Shown: in pieces, positions 34,401 through 42,777 of the stretch
How the letters are laid out: each line of letters begins with the position of its first letter
Position numbering within the stretch: position 1 is the first letter of the stretch
Source of the DNA: JAZSNL01 sp045536365
Lineage (GTDB): Bacteria; Bacillota_I; Bacilli_A; ML615J-28; CAG-313
Assembly (NCBI GenBank): GCA_045536365.1
Contig: JAZSNL010000016.1
Coordinates: 62,001 to 126,000 of the forward strand
Reading direction: 5' to 3'
DNA: 64,000 nucleotides
Made by a program: the position numbers and the translations under genes
Notes under the pieces: generated by a model
Database searches by the model: none
Told to the model about the DNA's origin: nothing
Seen by the model: only the letters and a program-made list of their open reading frames with translations

Positions 34401-34961
34401 CATAACTTCTACTTTTTGGATTTCATGAGAAGTTCTGAAACCATCAAAGAAATGTAAGAAAGGAACACTAGTTTTGATTGCAGATAAGTGTGCAACACCT
34501 GCTAAGTCCATAACTTCTTGAACACTTGATGTAGCTAACATCGCAAAACCAGTTTGACGACAAGCCATAACGTCTTGGTGGTCACCAAAAATTGATAAAG
34601 CTTGTGCAGCAAGAGCTCTTGCAGAAACATGGATAACACCTGGTAATAATTCACCTGCGATTTTATACATGTTAGGTACTTTTAATAGTAAACCTTGGCT
34701 GGCAGTAAATGTAGTAGTTAAAGCACCAGCTTGTAGAGAACCGTGAACTGAACCAGCAGCACCAGCTTCAGATTGCATTTCTACAATTTTAACAGGCATA
34801 CCAAATAAATTCTTTTTACCTTTAGAAGCCCATTCTTCAGCATATTCAGCCATTGGAGAAGATGGAGTGATAGGATAAATTCCAGCTACTTCAGTAAAGG
34901 CATACGCAGCATGTGCAGCCGCTTGATTTCCATCCATTGATTGGAAAACTTTTTTTGACAT
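31416..34961 (-). CDS. nifJ: Pyruvate:ferredoxin (flavodoxin) oxidoreductase
   Basis: 1181 residues, the single-chain form. Oxidatively decarboxylates pyruvate to acetyl-CoA and reduces ferredoxin, which marks anaerobic energy metabolism. The N-terminal pyruvate domain has GNQAAAHAAYAFTEVA and YPITPSSPMAE; two 4Fe-4S motifs appear as CIQCNQCSFVCP and CTGCEVCVNTCP; the C-terminal thiamine diphosphate domain has GACGGCGETPY, NATGCSSIYGG and GDGWAYDIG. Start follows TAGGAGG. Oxygen-sensitive, and depends on the Fe-S machinery encoded just downstream. Confidence 0.98.
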   Translation of the reverse strand: MSKKVFQSMDGNQAAAHAAYAFTEVAGIYPITPSSPMAEYAEEWASKGKKNLFGMPVKIVEMQSEAGAAGSVHGSLQAGALTTTFTASQGLLLKVPNMYKIAGELLPGVIHVSARALAAQALSIFGDHQDVMACRQTGFAMLATSSVQEVMDLAGVAHLSAIKTSVPFLHFFDGFRTSHEIQKVEVMDYEVFDKLLDREAVENFRKRALSFEHPVTRGSAQNDDVYFQTREAQNKYYDAVPAVVADYMAKISEVTGRNYAPFVYYGAEDATEVVIAMGSVTETIKQVVDYLNANGRKVGCVTVHLYRPFSTEYLFKVMPSTVQKIAVLDRTKEPGSIGEPLYLDVKSAYYGKENAPLIIGGRYGLSSKDTTPAQMIAVFDHLVGAAFDSFTVGIEDDVTHLSIPVGKEIKLLEGTSELVFYGLGSDGTVGANKNTIKIIGDNTDQYAQAYFAYDSKKSGGVTRSHLRFGPKPINAPYLVNQADFVSCSLESYVEKYDMLSCLKDGGVFLLNTVRSAEELEEHLPNSFKKQLAEKHAKFYIIDAVSLAREIGLGGRTNTILQSAFFKLNEQIMPYSEAQDLMKKYAAKTYGKKGEHIVQLNYNAIDKGAEGLQEVEVKAEWANLEAEVKAVDESRPHFVKTIADPINAIKGYDLPVSAFNGYEDGTMPNGAAAHEKRGTANFVPTWISENCIQCNQCSFVCPHAVIRPFLATEEEMANAPEGTVVINPIGKGFEGLKYSIQISTLDCTGCEVCVNTCPGKKGEKALKMVPIAEALDNKQEKIAKYFFNGVSYKDFLVDKMANPKNSQFAQPLFEFSGACGGCGETPYVKLITQLFGDHMVVANATGCSSIYGGSYPATPYTTNNEGKGPAWANSLFEDNAEFGFGMKVASLALRDQIATIMEEALAEGCCSEQVAGLFTKWLENRNDYQATKEVRDELLPLLEKCGSERAQKLLGLKDHLVKRSQWILGGDGWAYDIGYGGLDHVIANQEDINILVLDTEVYSNTGGQSSKSSPTASIAKFTAAGKNGKKKDLAAIAMSYGHVYVAYVSHGASQLQLLKAMREAEAYPGPSIVIAYSPCINHGLRRGMGKSQEQAKLAVECGYWTLLRFDPRLAEVGQNPLQIDSKEPNWDLYDEYLMSETRYAQLKNINPAAAEELLKKNKEEAQRRYKMYKRYLSMDYSL

Positions 34962-34994
34962 AATTTTATTCCTCCTAGGTTTTATTTCGTTCTT

Positions 34995-35023
34995 ATTATA
35001 ACATAAACCCCATTTTTTTTCAA
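34995..35023 (-). promoter_or_regulatory. Promoter of nifJ
   Basis: TTGAAA and TATAAT on the minus strand with 17 bases between. Confidence 0.85.
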
Positions 35024-35050
35024 ATATATTATCTTATAAGTTTTTTTTAT

Positions 35051-35084
35051 AAAAAAAGTGAAACTAAACCATATTAGTTTCACT
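35051..35084 (-). terminator. Terminator of the membrane-protein gene at 35092
   Basis: AGTGAAACTAA and TTAGTTTCACT pair, followed by a run of T on the minus strand. Confidence 0.8.
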
Positions 35085-35091
35085 AATTTAT

Positions 35092-35745
35092 CTATGCCTT
35101 TTTCAAAGATGTATCTGAGAACACTTTCTGCATCAACGCAACCCATAAACTAAACACTATTGACCAAAAAAGAATAGTTAACGCATTTGAATTTTGTGAA
35201 TTCAACAACATTGTCAATATCCCTTTTGTGCCTATATTCCCCGCATTATTAATAAAATTAATAGGTATTAAATTTCCAATATTAATTAAACATATCACAA
35301 AAAACGCTGATTCAATTAATCCTAAAAATATTTTTGGTTGATATGTTGTTAAATTACCAAAAATCGATTTAATAAAAATAACAAACAATGTAATAATAAG
35401 TATTAAATATACTAACAAAATTAAAAATAAAGATAAAGGATTAATCCACAAAGTAAATAATTCATTCATTTTACCGACAAATGTTTTAGATTCTAAAGTT
35501 CTATATATATCATAATCATATTTTACATAACTGACAAACATTTTCATTAAATCTGTTAAATATATATCGTTTGAAATTTCATAGTCGTTATTTTCTAAAT
35601 ATCCACATTCATTTAATGTTTCAATAAATGAACCTTCTGTTAATATTTCTTCACTTTTAATTCGATATACAGGATAAACGAAAACACTTACTAAAGAAAT
35701 TGTCATAATAATCAAAATAATAAAACTACAAATTTTTTTAAACAT
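35092..35745 (-). CDS. Unknown four-helix membrane protein
   Basis: 217 residues from ATG 35745 (GGAGGTAATT upstream; an in-frame ATG 12 bases earlier lies before that site). One hydrophobic segment at about 6-27 and three at about 103-128, 143-162 and 190-210. An outside loop of about 75 residues rich in acidic and aromatic residues lies between the first and second. No family recognised. Divergent from the radical SAM gene. Confidence 0.65.
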   Translation of the reverse strand: MFKKICSFIILIIMTISLVSVFVYPVYRIKSEEILTEGSFIETLNECGYLENNDYEISNDIYLTDLMKMFVSYVKYDYDIYRTLESKTFVGKMNELFTLWINPLSLFLILLVYLILIITLFVIFIKSIFGNLTTYQPKIFLGLIESAFFVICLINIGNLIPINFINNAGNIGTKGILTMLLNSQNSNALTILFWSIVFSLWVALMQKVFSDTSLKKA

Positions 35746-35770
35746 AATTACCTCCAATTTATAATTAGTA

Positions 35771-35800
35771 TTACCATTATTTTTATTTTTATGATATAAT
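35771..35800 (+). promoter_or_regulatory. Candidate promoter of the radical SAM gene
   Basis: TTACCA and TATAAT with an 18-base spacer, close to the AGAGGTG ribosome site. Confidence 0.55.
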
Positions 35801-35820
35801 TATCAAAAAGAGGTGTTGTT

Positions 35821-37464
35821 ATGAAAGCTTTATTAATCGGCATCAACGCAAAATATATACATCCAACAATGTCAATATATCAACTTAAATACAATACTAA
35901 TTATGAGTGTGACATTAAAGAATTTACGATTAAAGAAGGAATTGATAAAATATATTTATCAATTAAAAACTTATTATTAACTAACAATTACGATCTTATC
36001 GGTTTTTCTTGTTACCTTTGGAATATCGAATTAATATGCTCTTTATCAAAAGTTATTAAACAAAATTTTCCTAACATTAAAATACTTTTAGGCGGACCAG
36101 AAGTCTGTTATGAAGCTGATTATTTCTTTAATATTCTTCCTATTGATTACATTATTTTTTCTGAAGGGGAAGAATCTTTCGAATGTTTATTAAAATATTT
36201 AGACAACTTAATCAGCATTGATAAAGTTCCAAATTTATATTATTTAAGTAATGAAAAAGAATTAAGATATACCTATTCATCTCTTCCTGATTTATCAAAA
36301 ATCAACCTTGCAACACTCCATGTAGAAGATAAAGTTAACCGAATTATATATGTAGAATCTAGTAGAGGATGTCCTTATAATTGTAGTTATTGTGTTGCAT
36401 CATTAGAAAAAAGAGTTCGCTTTTTTAATAAAGAAGAAGTATTTAAAATACTATATGAATTAATGGTATCAAAAGTTAAAACAATAAAATTTTTAGATAG
36501 AACTTTTAACGCAAATGAAAAATATATGTTAGACATATTAGATTTTATTGAGAAACACAATATCTGTAGTGTATTTCAATTTGAAATTGTTATTGAGAAA
36601 ATGTCTGATGAAACGATAAACAGAATTTTAAATCTAAAAAATTCTCATTTAAGATTTGAAATTGGTATTCAGTCAACAAACAATTTAACTAATGAAACAG
36701 TTGGAAGACATCAAAACTTTGATAAATTACGTGAAAAAACTTTTAAATTAAATCATTGTAATCATGTAGACTTACATCTTGATTTGATTGCTGGATTACC
36801 ATATGAAGATATATCTTCTTTTAAAAGAAGTTTTAATGAAGCTTTTTTACTTGAAGGAAAAGAATTGCAATTAGGATTCTTAAAATTCTTACGAGGAACA
36901 AAAATGATGGATTACATTAATGAACATAAGTATATTTATGATAAGAAACCTCCTTATGAAATTATTCAAAATAAATATTTATCAAAAGAAGATTTATCTT
37001 TAACTCACATCATCGAGGATAGTTTAAATTATTATTATAACAATTCAACAAAAGATAATCGACAACGTTTAAAAAAGAGTTTTACTTATTTATTTAACAA
37101 CAAACTTATTGACAACCCTTGGAATTTCTTTTTTGAACTATCTAATTATATTCCTAAATCAAAACAATTAAATGATTTATTTATTTCTTTTGATAATTAT
37201 TTTAAAGATAAGGATTATTATAATGAAATTCATTATTTTATAATTCAAGACTATCTAGAAAATTATTTAGTTAAACCTACAATATGGTGGGGTAAAAATA
37301 ATTTAATTTCAACGTATCAAGAATTAATATTAAATAATATACCTAGTTTAAATCAACACATTTTATTTAATTATTGTGTTGTTGTGGAAGGTAACAATGA
37401 AATATATGTTATAAAATATTATAATTATAAACATGATATATATATAATAAAAAAGAGTTCGTAA
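35821..37464 (+). CDS. B12-binding-domain radical SAM protein (DUF4080 type)
   Basis: 547 residues. The N-terminal Rossmann-like cobalamin-binding domain (about 1-135) has MKALLIGINAKYIHPT and LLGGPEVCYE; the radical SAM core follows with SSRGCPYNCSYC, giving the three Cys of the CxxxCxxC cluster near residue 190. Later core elements include LRFEIGIQS and HLDLIAGLPYE. The C-terminal 170 residues match the DUF4080 type region. Such enzymes catalyse methylation or rearrangement with cobalamin, but the substrate of this group is not known to me. Monocistronic. Confidence 0.88.
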   Translation: MKALLIGINAKYIHPTMSIYQLKYNTNYECDIKEFTIKEGIDKIYLSIKNLLLTNNYDLIGFSCYLWNIELICSLSKVIKQNFPNIKILLGGPEVCYEADYFFNILPIDYIIFSEGEESFECLLKYLDNLISIDKVPNLYYLSNEKELRYTYSSLPDLSKINLATLHVEDKVNRIIYVESSRGCPYNCSYCVASLEKRVRFFNKEEVFKILYELMVSKVKTIKFLDRTFNANEKYMLDILDFIEKHNICSVFQFEIVIEKMSDETINRILNLKNSHLRFEIGIQSTNNLTNETVGRHQNFDKLREKTFKLNHCNHVDLHLDLIAGLPYEDISSFKRSFNEAFLLEGKELQLGFLKFLRGTKMMDYINEHKYIYDKKPPYEIIQNKYLSKEDLSLTHIIEDSLNYYYNNSTKDNRQRLKKSFTYLFNNKLIDNPWNFFFELSNYIPKSKQLNDLFISFDNYFKDKDYYNEIHYFIIQDYLENYLVKPTIWWGKNNLISTYQELILNNIPSLNQHILFNYCVVVEGNNEIYVIKYYNYKHDIYIIKKSS

Positions 37465-37476
37465 GAACTCTTTTAT
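37449..37476. terminator. Bidirectional terminator
   Basis: AAAAGAGTTC and GAACTCTTTT around GTAA separate the convergent radical SAM and rsmI genes. Confidence 0.85.
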
Positions 37477-38327
37477 TTTTTTATAAATATTTCTTGATAA
37501 ACATCCGCTTTTTTAATGTTTCTATCTAATGCAACTTTTTTCATCGCATCTTTAGAATTAAATCCTTGATCAATATAAAATTGATAATGTTCTTTAATGG
37601 TTTTTGAATTTAATTCTTCTTGTATATCAGTAGAAGTAGCTCCTTCAATTATTAAAACCATTTCACCTTTTAATTCATCTACCACTTCTAATATTTCAGA
37701 AACATGTCCTCTTAAATACTCTTCGTATTTTTTTGTTAATTCACGACATAATACCATATATCTATTTTCAAAAACTTCTAAAATAAATTCTAATGTTTCT
37801 TTTATTCGGTGAGGAGATTCATAGATAATTAAAGTTTCTGTTTTATATTTTAGTTCTTCTAACATTTGTTTTCTTTTTCCAGATCTTGAATTTAAAAAAC
37901 CATGATAATAAAAACTATTAGTAGTTATACCAGAACCAACTAGCGCAGTTATTGAAGCTGATGGACCAGGAACTACAACAACATCAATATCGTTTTCGAT
38001 CGCAGAACGAGACGCAAGAAAGCCAGGATCACTTATTAACGGCATCCCTGCATCGCTTACTACCGCAATATTTTTTCCGCTTTTAATTTCCTCTATTAAT
38101 GGATTTGTAAGTTCATTTTCATTAAAAACATGATAGCTCTTAAGCGGTGTCTTTATATTAAAATGAGCTAATAATAATGCGGTAACACGAGTATCTTCAC
38201 AATATATGCTATCAACCATTTTTAAAGTGTCAACTGCTCTAAATGTCATATCATCAAAGTTGCCTATAGGAGTACCTACTAAGTATAATTTAGCTGAATT
38301 ATTTAAGTTCGTCTTTTGTCTTTTCAT
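37473..38327 (-). CDS. rsmI: 16S rRNA (cytidine1402-2'-O)-methyltransferase
   Basis: 284 residues. Tetrapyrrole-methylase fold with LYLVGTPIGNFDD, EDTRVTALLL, VSDAGMPLISDPG, VPGPSA and YESPHRI. Modifies C1402 in the decoding centre with RsmH. Last gene of the tmk operon; overlaps the trmN6 end by 29 bases. Confidence 0.96.
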   Translation of the reverse strand: MKRQKTNLNNSAKLYLVGTPIGNFDDMTFRAVDTLKMVDSIYCEDTRVTALLLAHFNIKTPLKSYHVFNENELTNPLIEEIKSGKNIAVVSDAGMPLISDPGFLASRSAIENDIDVVVVPGPSASITALVGSGITTNSFYYHGFLNSRSGKRKQMLEELKYKTETLIIYESPHRIKETLEFILEVFENRYMVLCRELTKKYEEYLRGHVSEILEVVDELKGEMVLIIEGATSTDIQEELNSKTIKEHYQFYIDQGFNSKDAMKKVALDRNIKKADVYQEIFIKK

Positions 38328-39060
38328 TAGTTTCTCCTTTGAAATTATATACTTTTAATAGTTCTTCGGTAGATTGATTATTTTCATCAGTTATATATAA
38401 TGGTTGTAATATTTTTAATTGATTTGGTTTTCCGTTCTTTCGTGTTTCAATTAAAACCAGTTCTGCTTCATCTTTATTAATTGTTGAATATACATATCTA
38501 ATTCTTGTTGGTTCAAGATTATTCTTTTTAAGTATTTCAACTAGTTCAAATAATCTTTCAGGGATATGTACAAATGAAAATGTTCCTCCATCTTTTAGAA
38601 GATACTTTGCGATTGCAGCAATTTCTTCGAATGTTATTTTTATTTCATGTCTTGCAATAGACTTGTATTCATTATTATTTATATTAAGTTGTTCTTTAAA
38701 ATAAGGAGGATTTGTTAAAACAACATCAAATGATGATGGTAAAAAATGTTTTTTAATATTTTTCATATCATCATGTATCGGTATTATTTGTTCTTCTAAA
38801 TTGTTTAATTTAACACTTTCAACAAACATATCATATATATCTTTTTGAATTTCAATTCCATATATTTTTGTATTTGTTCTTAAAGTTAAATATAGAGGTA
38901 TATATCCAGTACCTGTGCCTAAGTCTATAATGTTTTTATCTTTTTGTTTGATAGTAACAAAATCTGCTAATATTGTCGAATCAGTTGAAAAGTTTAAAAT
39001 AGAAGGATCAATTATAATTTTTAATCCTTCATATCCTAATAAATTAACTATTTTTTTCAT
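38299..39060 (-). CDS. tRNA1(Val) (adenine37-N6)-methyltransferase-like (YabB)
   Basis: 253 residues. Class I SAM-dependent methyltransferase with IIDLGTGTGYIPL (SAM loop), YGIEIQ and the amino-methylating motif LTNPPYF. Gene order between ricT and rsmI matches yabB of Bacillus. The E. coli homologue TrmN6 modifies A37 of tRNA-Val; the same target here is inferred. Overlaps ricT by 17 bases. Confidence 0.9.
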   Translation of the reverse strand: MKKIVNLLGYEGLKIIIDPSILNFSTDSTILADFVTIKQKDKNIIDLGTGTGYIPLYLTLRTNTKIYGIEIQKDIYDMFVESVKLNNLEEQIIPIHDDMKNIKKHFLPSSFDVVLTNPPYFKEQLNINNNEYKSIARHEIKITFEEIAAIAKYLLKDGGTFSFVHIPERLFELVEILKKNNLEPTRIRYVYSTINKDEAELVLIETRKNGKPNQLKILQPLYITDENNQSTEELLKVYNFKGETNEKTKDELK

Positions 39061-40096
39061 GTTGTTTTGCTTTTTTATGTTTGAAGTGTTTATTTTTATT
39101 ATAAGGTTTTTTCTTATGTTTCTTTTCTTCTGAACGATTTACTTCAACAACATTTGTTTTTGTTTCGATTACTACATTTTCTTCTTCGTTTAAAGGTTCA
39201 ACAATTTGATTTTCTTCTTCTTTAACTTCTTCTGTATTATCTATTATTTCTACTGTAGTTACAACTTCAGTAGTTTCTTTGCCTTTTTTAAGATTTACGA
39301 CTTCTACTTTTGAAGCTTCATGAGCTGTTGGCATACCATTAGGATTTTCTTGTGTTCTAACGATTTTCTTAATATAATCAACGCCTACTACTTTACAGCA
39401 ATCACATGTTGGTGTTTTTACATATGTTCCTACACCAGGAATTTCTTTTCTTAATTCCTTATATAATTCGCTTTCATATGCGATACAACACATTAGTTTT
39501 CCACAAGCTCCGCTGATTTTAGCGTTATTCAAGCTCATAGATTGTTCTTTTGCCATTTTCATAGTTACAAAATCGAATTCTCTTAAATATTTTTGACAAC
39601 ATAATACTTGTCCACATGTTCCTATTCCGCCAATAATACGAGCAGCTTCTCTAGGACCAATTTGACGAAGTTCAATTCTTGTTTTGAATTCAGAAGCAAG
39701 AAGTTTTAATAATTCTCTAAAGTCTACGCGATCATCAGATGAATAGTAGAATATAAGTTTAGAATGATCTAATGTGTATTCACAATATAGAGGTTTCATA
39801 TCTAAACTTAATTGATTAACATATTTTTTAAAAATAACAAAGTTTTTTTCTGCTTGCTCATTATTTCTTTTTTCATCTTCTAAATCTTTTTTAGTAGCTT
39901 TACGTAGAATAGGTTTTAATTCGTATTCTATTTGTTCTTCTTCGACATCTCTGTTTCCGATAATAACAAGGCCTAATTCAACACCTCTTACAGTTTCTAC
40001 TACTACGTAGTCACCTTTTTCAAAAGTTGTATTAAGAGGATCAAAATAATATATTCGACCCATTCCTTTAAATTGTATTCCGACTATTGTAATCAT
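39044..40096 (-). CDS. ricT: PSP1-domain protein RicT (YaaT)
   Basis: 350 residues. The PSP1 core (about 1-270) has GVELGLV, GPREAARIIGGIGTCG, LCCQKYLREF, SGACGKLMCC and CDCC, a dense set of cysteines that in Bacillus bind Fe-S clusters. RicT works with RicA and RicF in RNase Y dependent mRNA processing and in sporulation and biofilm control. The last 80 residues are an unusual low-complexity tail: acidic at first (about 275-315), then Lys/His-rich to the end. Between holB and yabB, as in Bacillus. Confidence 0.92.
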   Translation of the reverse strand: MITIVGIQFKGMGRIYYFDPLNTTFEKGDYVVVETVRGVELGLVIIGNRDVEEEQIEYELKPILRKATKKDLEDEKRNNEQAEKNFVIFKKYVNQLSLDMKPLYCEYTLDHSKLIFYYSSDDRVDFRELLKLLASEFKTRIELRQIGPREAARIIGGIGTCGQVLCCQKYLREFDFVTMKMAKEQSMSLNNAKISGACGKLMCCIAYESELYKELRKEIPGVGTYVKTPTCDCCKVVGVDYIKKIVRTQENPNGMPTAHEASKVEVVNLKKGKETTEVVTTVEIIDNTEEVKEEENQIVEPLNEEENVVIETKTNVVEVNRSEEKKHKKKPYNKNKHFKHKKAKQHEKNS

Positions 40097-40109
40097 AGTC
40101 TTATACCTC

Positions 40110-41075
40110 CTATAATTCTATAAATAAACTTGTATAGAATAAATCTAAATTAACATTGTAATTAAGACGTTCTTGATATTTATTTATTAATTCTAATTTT
40201 CTTACTATTTCCTGTTGATCAATAGAAGATGTTTTCACATGTGCTAATATATCTTCAAAATAACCATAACTTTGATTAGTTGTTTTCTTATATATTTCTT
40301 GATATATTAAAATTAATATGTCTAAAAAAGCACGGTGATAAAATTTTTCTGATTGATTTAATAGTAATTCTTTTGATTCAAAGTATTTAACAAAAGGATT
40401 TTTTTCCTGAATATCTTCTTTTACTATTTTTTTAGCTAAATTAAGAATATCAGCTATAATTCCTTCTTCTAAATGTTTATTTATTTCTTTTTCATCAGTT
40501 GTTATAGTTGATAAAACATAAGACATATCAAGACTAATTCCTTTATCTACAAGATTTGTGATAATATATCTTGAAGAAATAGGTTTGAAATGAATTAATT
40601 GACAACGAGATATTATAGTATCCAACACTTTTCCCTTATTTGTTGTAAGTAAAAAAGTATAGTGATTGTCAATTGGTTCTTCTAAAAACTTTAATAAGGC
40701 ATTACCACCCGAATTATTAAGTTTATCTACATCTTTTACTATTGCGATTTTAGGTCCTGATTCTAAACTTGTCATAGAGAATTCAGTTATTAATTCTTCT
40801 ATTTGTTCTTTTCTTATCATATCGTCAATTGGTTCAATTACTAAAACATTCAAATGACTGTTTGCGGTAACGCGATTACAAGTATTGCAACGCATACAAG
40901 GACCATTATCTTCATGGCATAATAATTTCATCGCCATATATAAAGCCATTTCATAAGTTCCGCTACCTGTATTTCCTTCAAAAAGATAGGCGTGAACTAA
41001 TTTATTCTTTTTATAACTATTTTCTAAAATAGTTAAAATATCTTTTTGATATACTGATAGTTCTGATATTTTCAT
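40110..41075 (-). CDS. holB: DNA polymerase III delta' subunit
   Basis: 321 residues. Clamp-loader subunit. N-terminal AAA fold with a modified P-loop (EGNTGSGTYE), zinc-binding cysteines CHEDNGPCMRCNTC, and NALLKFLEEP followed by SRCQ (sensor 1). The weak P-loop is usual for delta', which does not hydrolyse ATP. Two bases downstream of tmk. The gene yaaQ/darA, often between them, is absent. Confidence 0.92.
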   Translation of the reverse strand: MKISELSVYQKDILTILENSYKKNKLVHAYLFEGNTGSGTYEMALYMAMKLLCHEDNGPCMRCNTCNRVTANSHLNVLVIEPIDDMIRKEQIEELITEFSMTSLESGPKIAIVKDVDKLNNSGGNALLKFLEEPIDNHYTFLLTTNKGKVLDTIISRCQLIHFKPISSRYIITNLVDKGISLDMSYVLSTITTDEKEINKHLEEGIIADILNLAKKIVKEDIQEKNPFVKYFESKELLLNQSEKFYHRAFLDILILIYQEIYKKTTNQSYGYFEDILAHVKTSSIDQQEIVRKLELINKYQERLNYNVNLDLFYTSLFIEL

Positions 41076-41077
41076 AT

Positions 41078-41707
41078 TTATTGTTCCTTTACAAAATTCA
41101 TTATTATTTCAACAGCTTGATTACAAACTTCTTCTTTAGAACATTCTCCATTAATAACTTTAATTCTTTGAGGAAATTGTTGTGCAAGATATTGATATCC
41201 ACGATATACTTTTTCTTGGAATGATAATCCTTCTAATTCTAAGCGGTCTAATTCACGGTTATCTAATGATATTCTTGATAGTCCTACCTCAGGTCTAACT
41301 TGAACAAATAAAGTTAAATCAGGAAGTTTTCCTTCTACTGCAAACATATTTAAATTATAAATTTCTTCTATTCCAATATTACGCGCAAGACCTTGATATA
41401 CAAGTGAACTATCTAAAAATCTATCACATAATACAATATTTCCTTTTTCAAGAGCAGGTAAAACTGTTTTAATTAAATGTTCTCTTCTACTTGCGGCATA
41501 TAATAAAGCTTCAGTACGGTCATCCATTCCTAGATTTTTAGGATCTAATATTAATGTTCTTATTTTTTCAGCGATTGTACTTCCACCTGGTTCTCTAGTC
41601 AAAGTAACTGTATATCCTGCTTCTTCTAAAATTTGTTTTGCTTTTGCAATAACGCTTGATTTTCCAGATCCATCATTTCCTTCAAATGTTATAAATAAAC
41701 CTTTCAT
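41078..41707 (-). CDS. tmk: Thymidylate kinase
   Basis: 209 residues. Phosphorylates dTMP to dTDP. P-loop FEGNDGSGKSS, TREPGGS with the catalytic Arg, DRFLDSSLVYQG, and a lid region near residues 140-155. Starts the operon tmk-holB-ricT-trmN6-rsmI, which joins nucleotide supply, replication and RNA modification as in Bacillus. AGAGGTATTTGTT precedes the ATG. Confidence 0.97.
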   Translation of the reverse strand: MKGLFITFEGNDGSGKSSVIAKAKQILEEAGYTVTLTREPGGSTIAEKIRTLILDPKNLGMDDRTEALLYAASRREHLIKTVLPALEKGNIVLCDRFLDSSLVYQGLARNIGIEEIYNLNMFAVEGKLPDLTLFVQVRPEVGLSRISLDNRELDRLELEGLSFQEKVYRGYQYLAQQFPQRIKVINGECSKEEVCNQAVEIIMNFVKEQ

Positions 41708-41744
41708 AACAAATACCTCTTCTTATGTTTTTATCATTATATAT

Positions 41745-41773
41745 ATTATAACACGAATTACTCGTTTCTTAAA
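41745..41773 (-). promoter_or_regulatory. Promoter of the tmk operon
   Basis: TTTAAG and TATAAT on the minus strand with 17 bases between. Confidence 0.65.
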
Positions 41774-41840
41774 GTAAAACGTTATGAAAATTTTTTAATA
41801 TTTTTAAAAAAATATACAAATAATATAATGAGGTGATAAA

Positions 41841-42041
41841 ATGAATAAATATTTTAAAAACGGCATTTTTAATAATCTAGGAAAAAAATATTATGAAGAT
41901 GTAGAAATAAGTAAAGAATTAGATGAAGAAAAAGAAACGAAGCAAGATAAATTAGATGACGCTGCTTCTTCAGCTTATAACAAAGCTCAACGAAAAAGAA
42001 AGAATAAAGAAAAACAAGTTCAAAATAAAAAAGTAAGATAA
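41841..42041 (+). CDS. Small highly charged hypothetical protein
   Basis: 66 residues: an N-terminal part with some aromatic residues, an acidic middle (about 20-42) and a strongly basic C-terminus (about 49-66), as in nucleic-acid-binding or ribosome-associated small proteins. A good ribosome site (GAGGTGATAAA) and a terminator support it as a real gene. No family recognised. Confidence 0.6.
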   Translation: MNKYFKNGIFNNLGKKYYEDVEISKELDEEKETKQDKLDDAASSAYNKAQRKRKNKEKQVQNKKVR

Positions 42042-42056
42042 TATCTTACTTTTTTT
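42027..42056. terminator. Bidirectional terminator
   Basis: AAGTAAGATA and TATCTTACTT with flanking A and T runs, between the small gene and truA. Confidence 0.8.
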
Positions 42057-42777
42057 AATACCATATATTATATAAATATAAGCCTTGTGCAGGAGCAGTC
42101 CATGGAACAAGCTTTCTATTCTTAGATTCAATAATATTAATAACTTCTTTAGGCTCTATTTTACCTGAACCTACTTTAATCATTAACGCAACAATAATTC
42201 TTACCATATTATGTAAGAAACCATCACCTATTATCGAGAAAGTTAAAATATTGTTTTCTATTGATAAGTCAAATGATTCAATTGTTCTAATCATATTATC
42301 TTCTTTTTTCTTAGAAAAACTAGTAAAATCATGTGTTCCTATTATATATGTCATAGCTTCCTTTATTTTAGATATATCTAATTTATATGGATAAAAATAT
42401 TGATAATTCGCTTTTAAAGGATCATATTCATTTAGGGATACAATATAGCGATATTCTTTTTTCTTTGCTGAAAGTCTTGCGTGAAAAGTTTCATCTGTAA
42501 TTTCCACTTCTTTTATATATATATAAGGAGAAACCCTTTTATTTAGAATTTTCTTTAAAGATTGTGGAGGTATATATATATCTGTATCAAAATGAGCGTA
42601 TTGATTTACCGCATGCACTAACGCATCAGTTCTTCCTGCGCCTTTTATCAACACTTCTTTTTTAAATATTAATTTTAAAGCTTCTTCAATAGTACCTTGT
42701 ATTGATACTAATTTAGTCTGTCTTTGAAATCCGTGGAATGTAGTTCCATCATAACTTATTACTAATTTATATCTCAT
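42055..42777 (-). CDS. truA: tRNA pseudouridine(38-40) synthase
   Basis: 240 residues. The catalytic Asp lies in GAGRTDALVHA; YDGTTFHGFQRQ at the N-terminus and DGFLHNMVRIIV near the C-terminus are family hallmarks. Modifies the anticodon stem of many tRNAs. Its ATG overlaps the ecfT stop (TAATG type), so it ends the ecfA1-ecfA2-ecfT-truA operon, a common Bacillota arrangement. Confidence 0.96.
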   Translation of the reverse strand: MRYKLVISYDGTTFHGFQRQTKLVSIQGTIEEALKLIFKKEVLIKGAGRTDALVHAVNQYAHFDTDIYIPPQSLKKILNKRVSPYIYIKEVEITDETFHARLSAKKKEYRYIVSLNEYDPLKANYQYFYPYKLDISKIKEAMTYIIGTHDFTSFSKKKEDNMIRTIESFDLSIENNILTFSIIGDGFLHNMVRIIVALMIKVGSGKIEPKEVINIIESKNRKLVPWTAPAQGLYLYNIWY

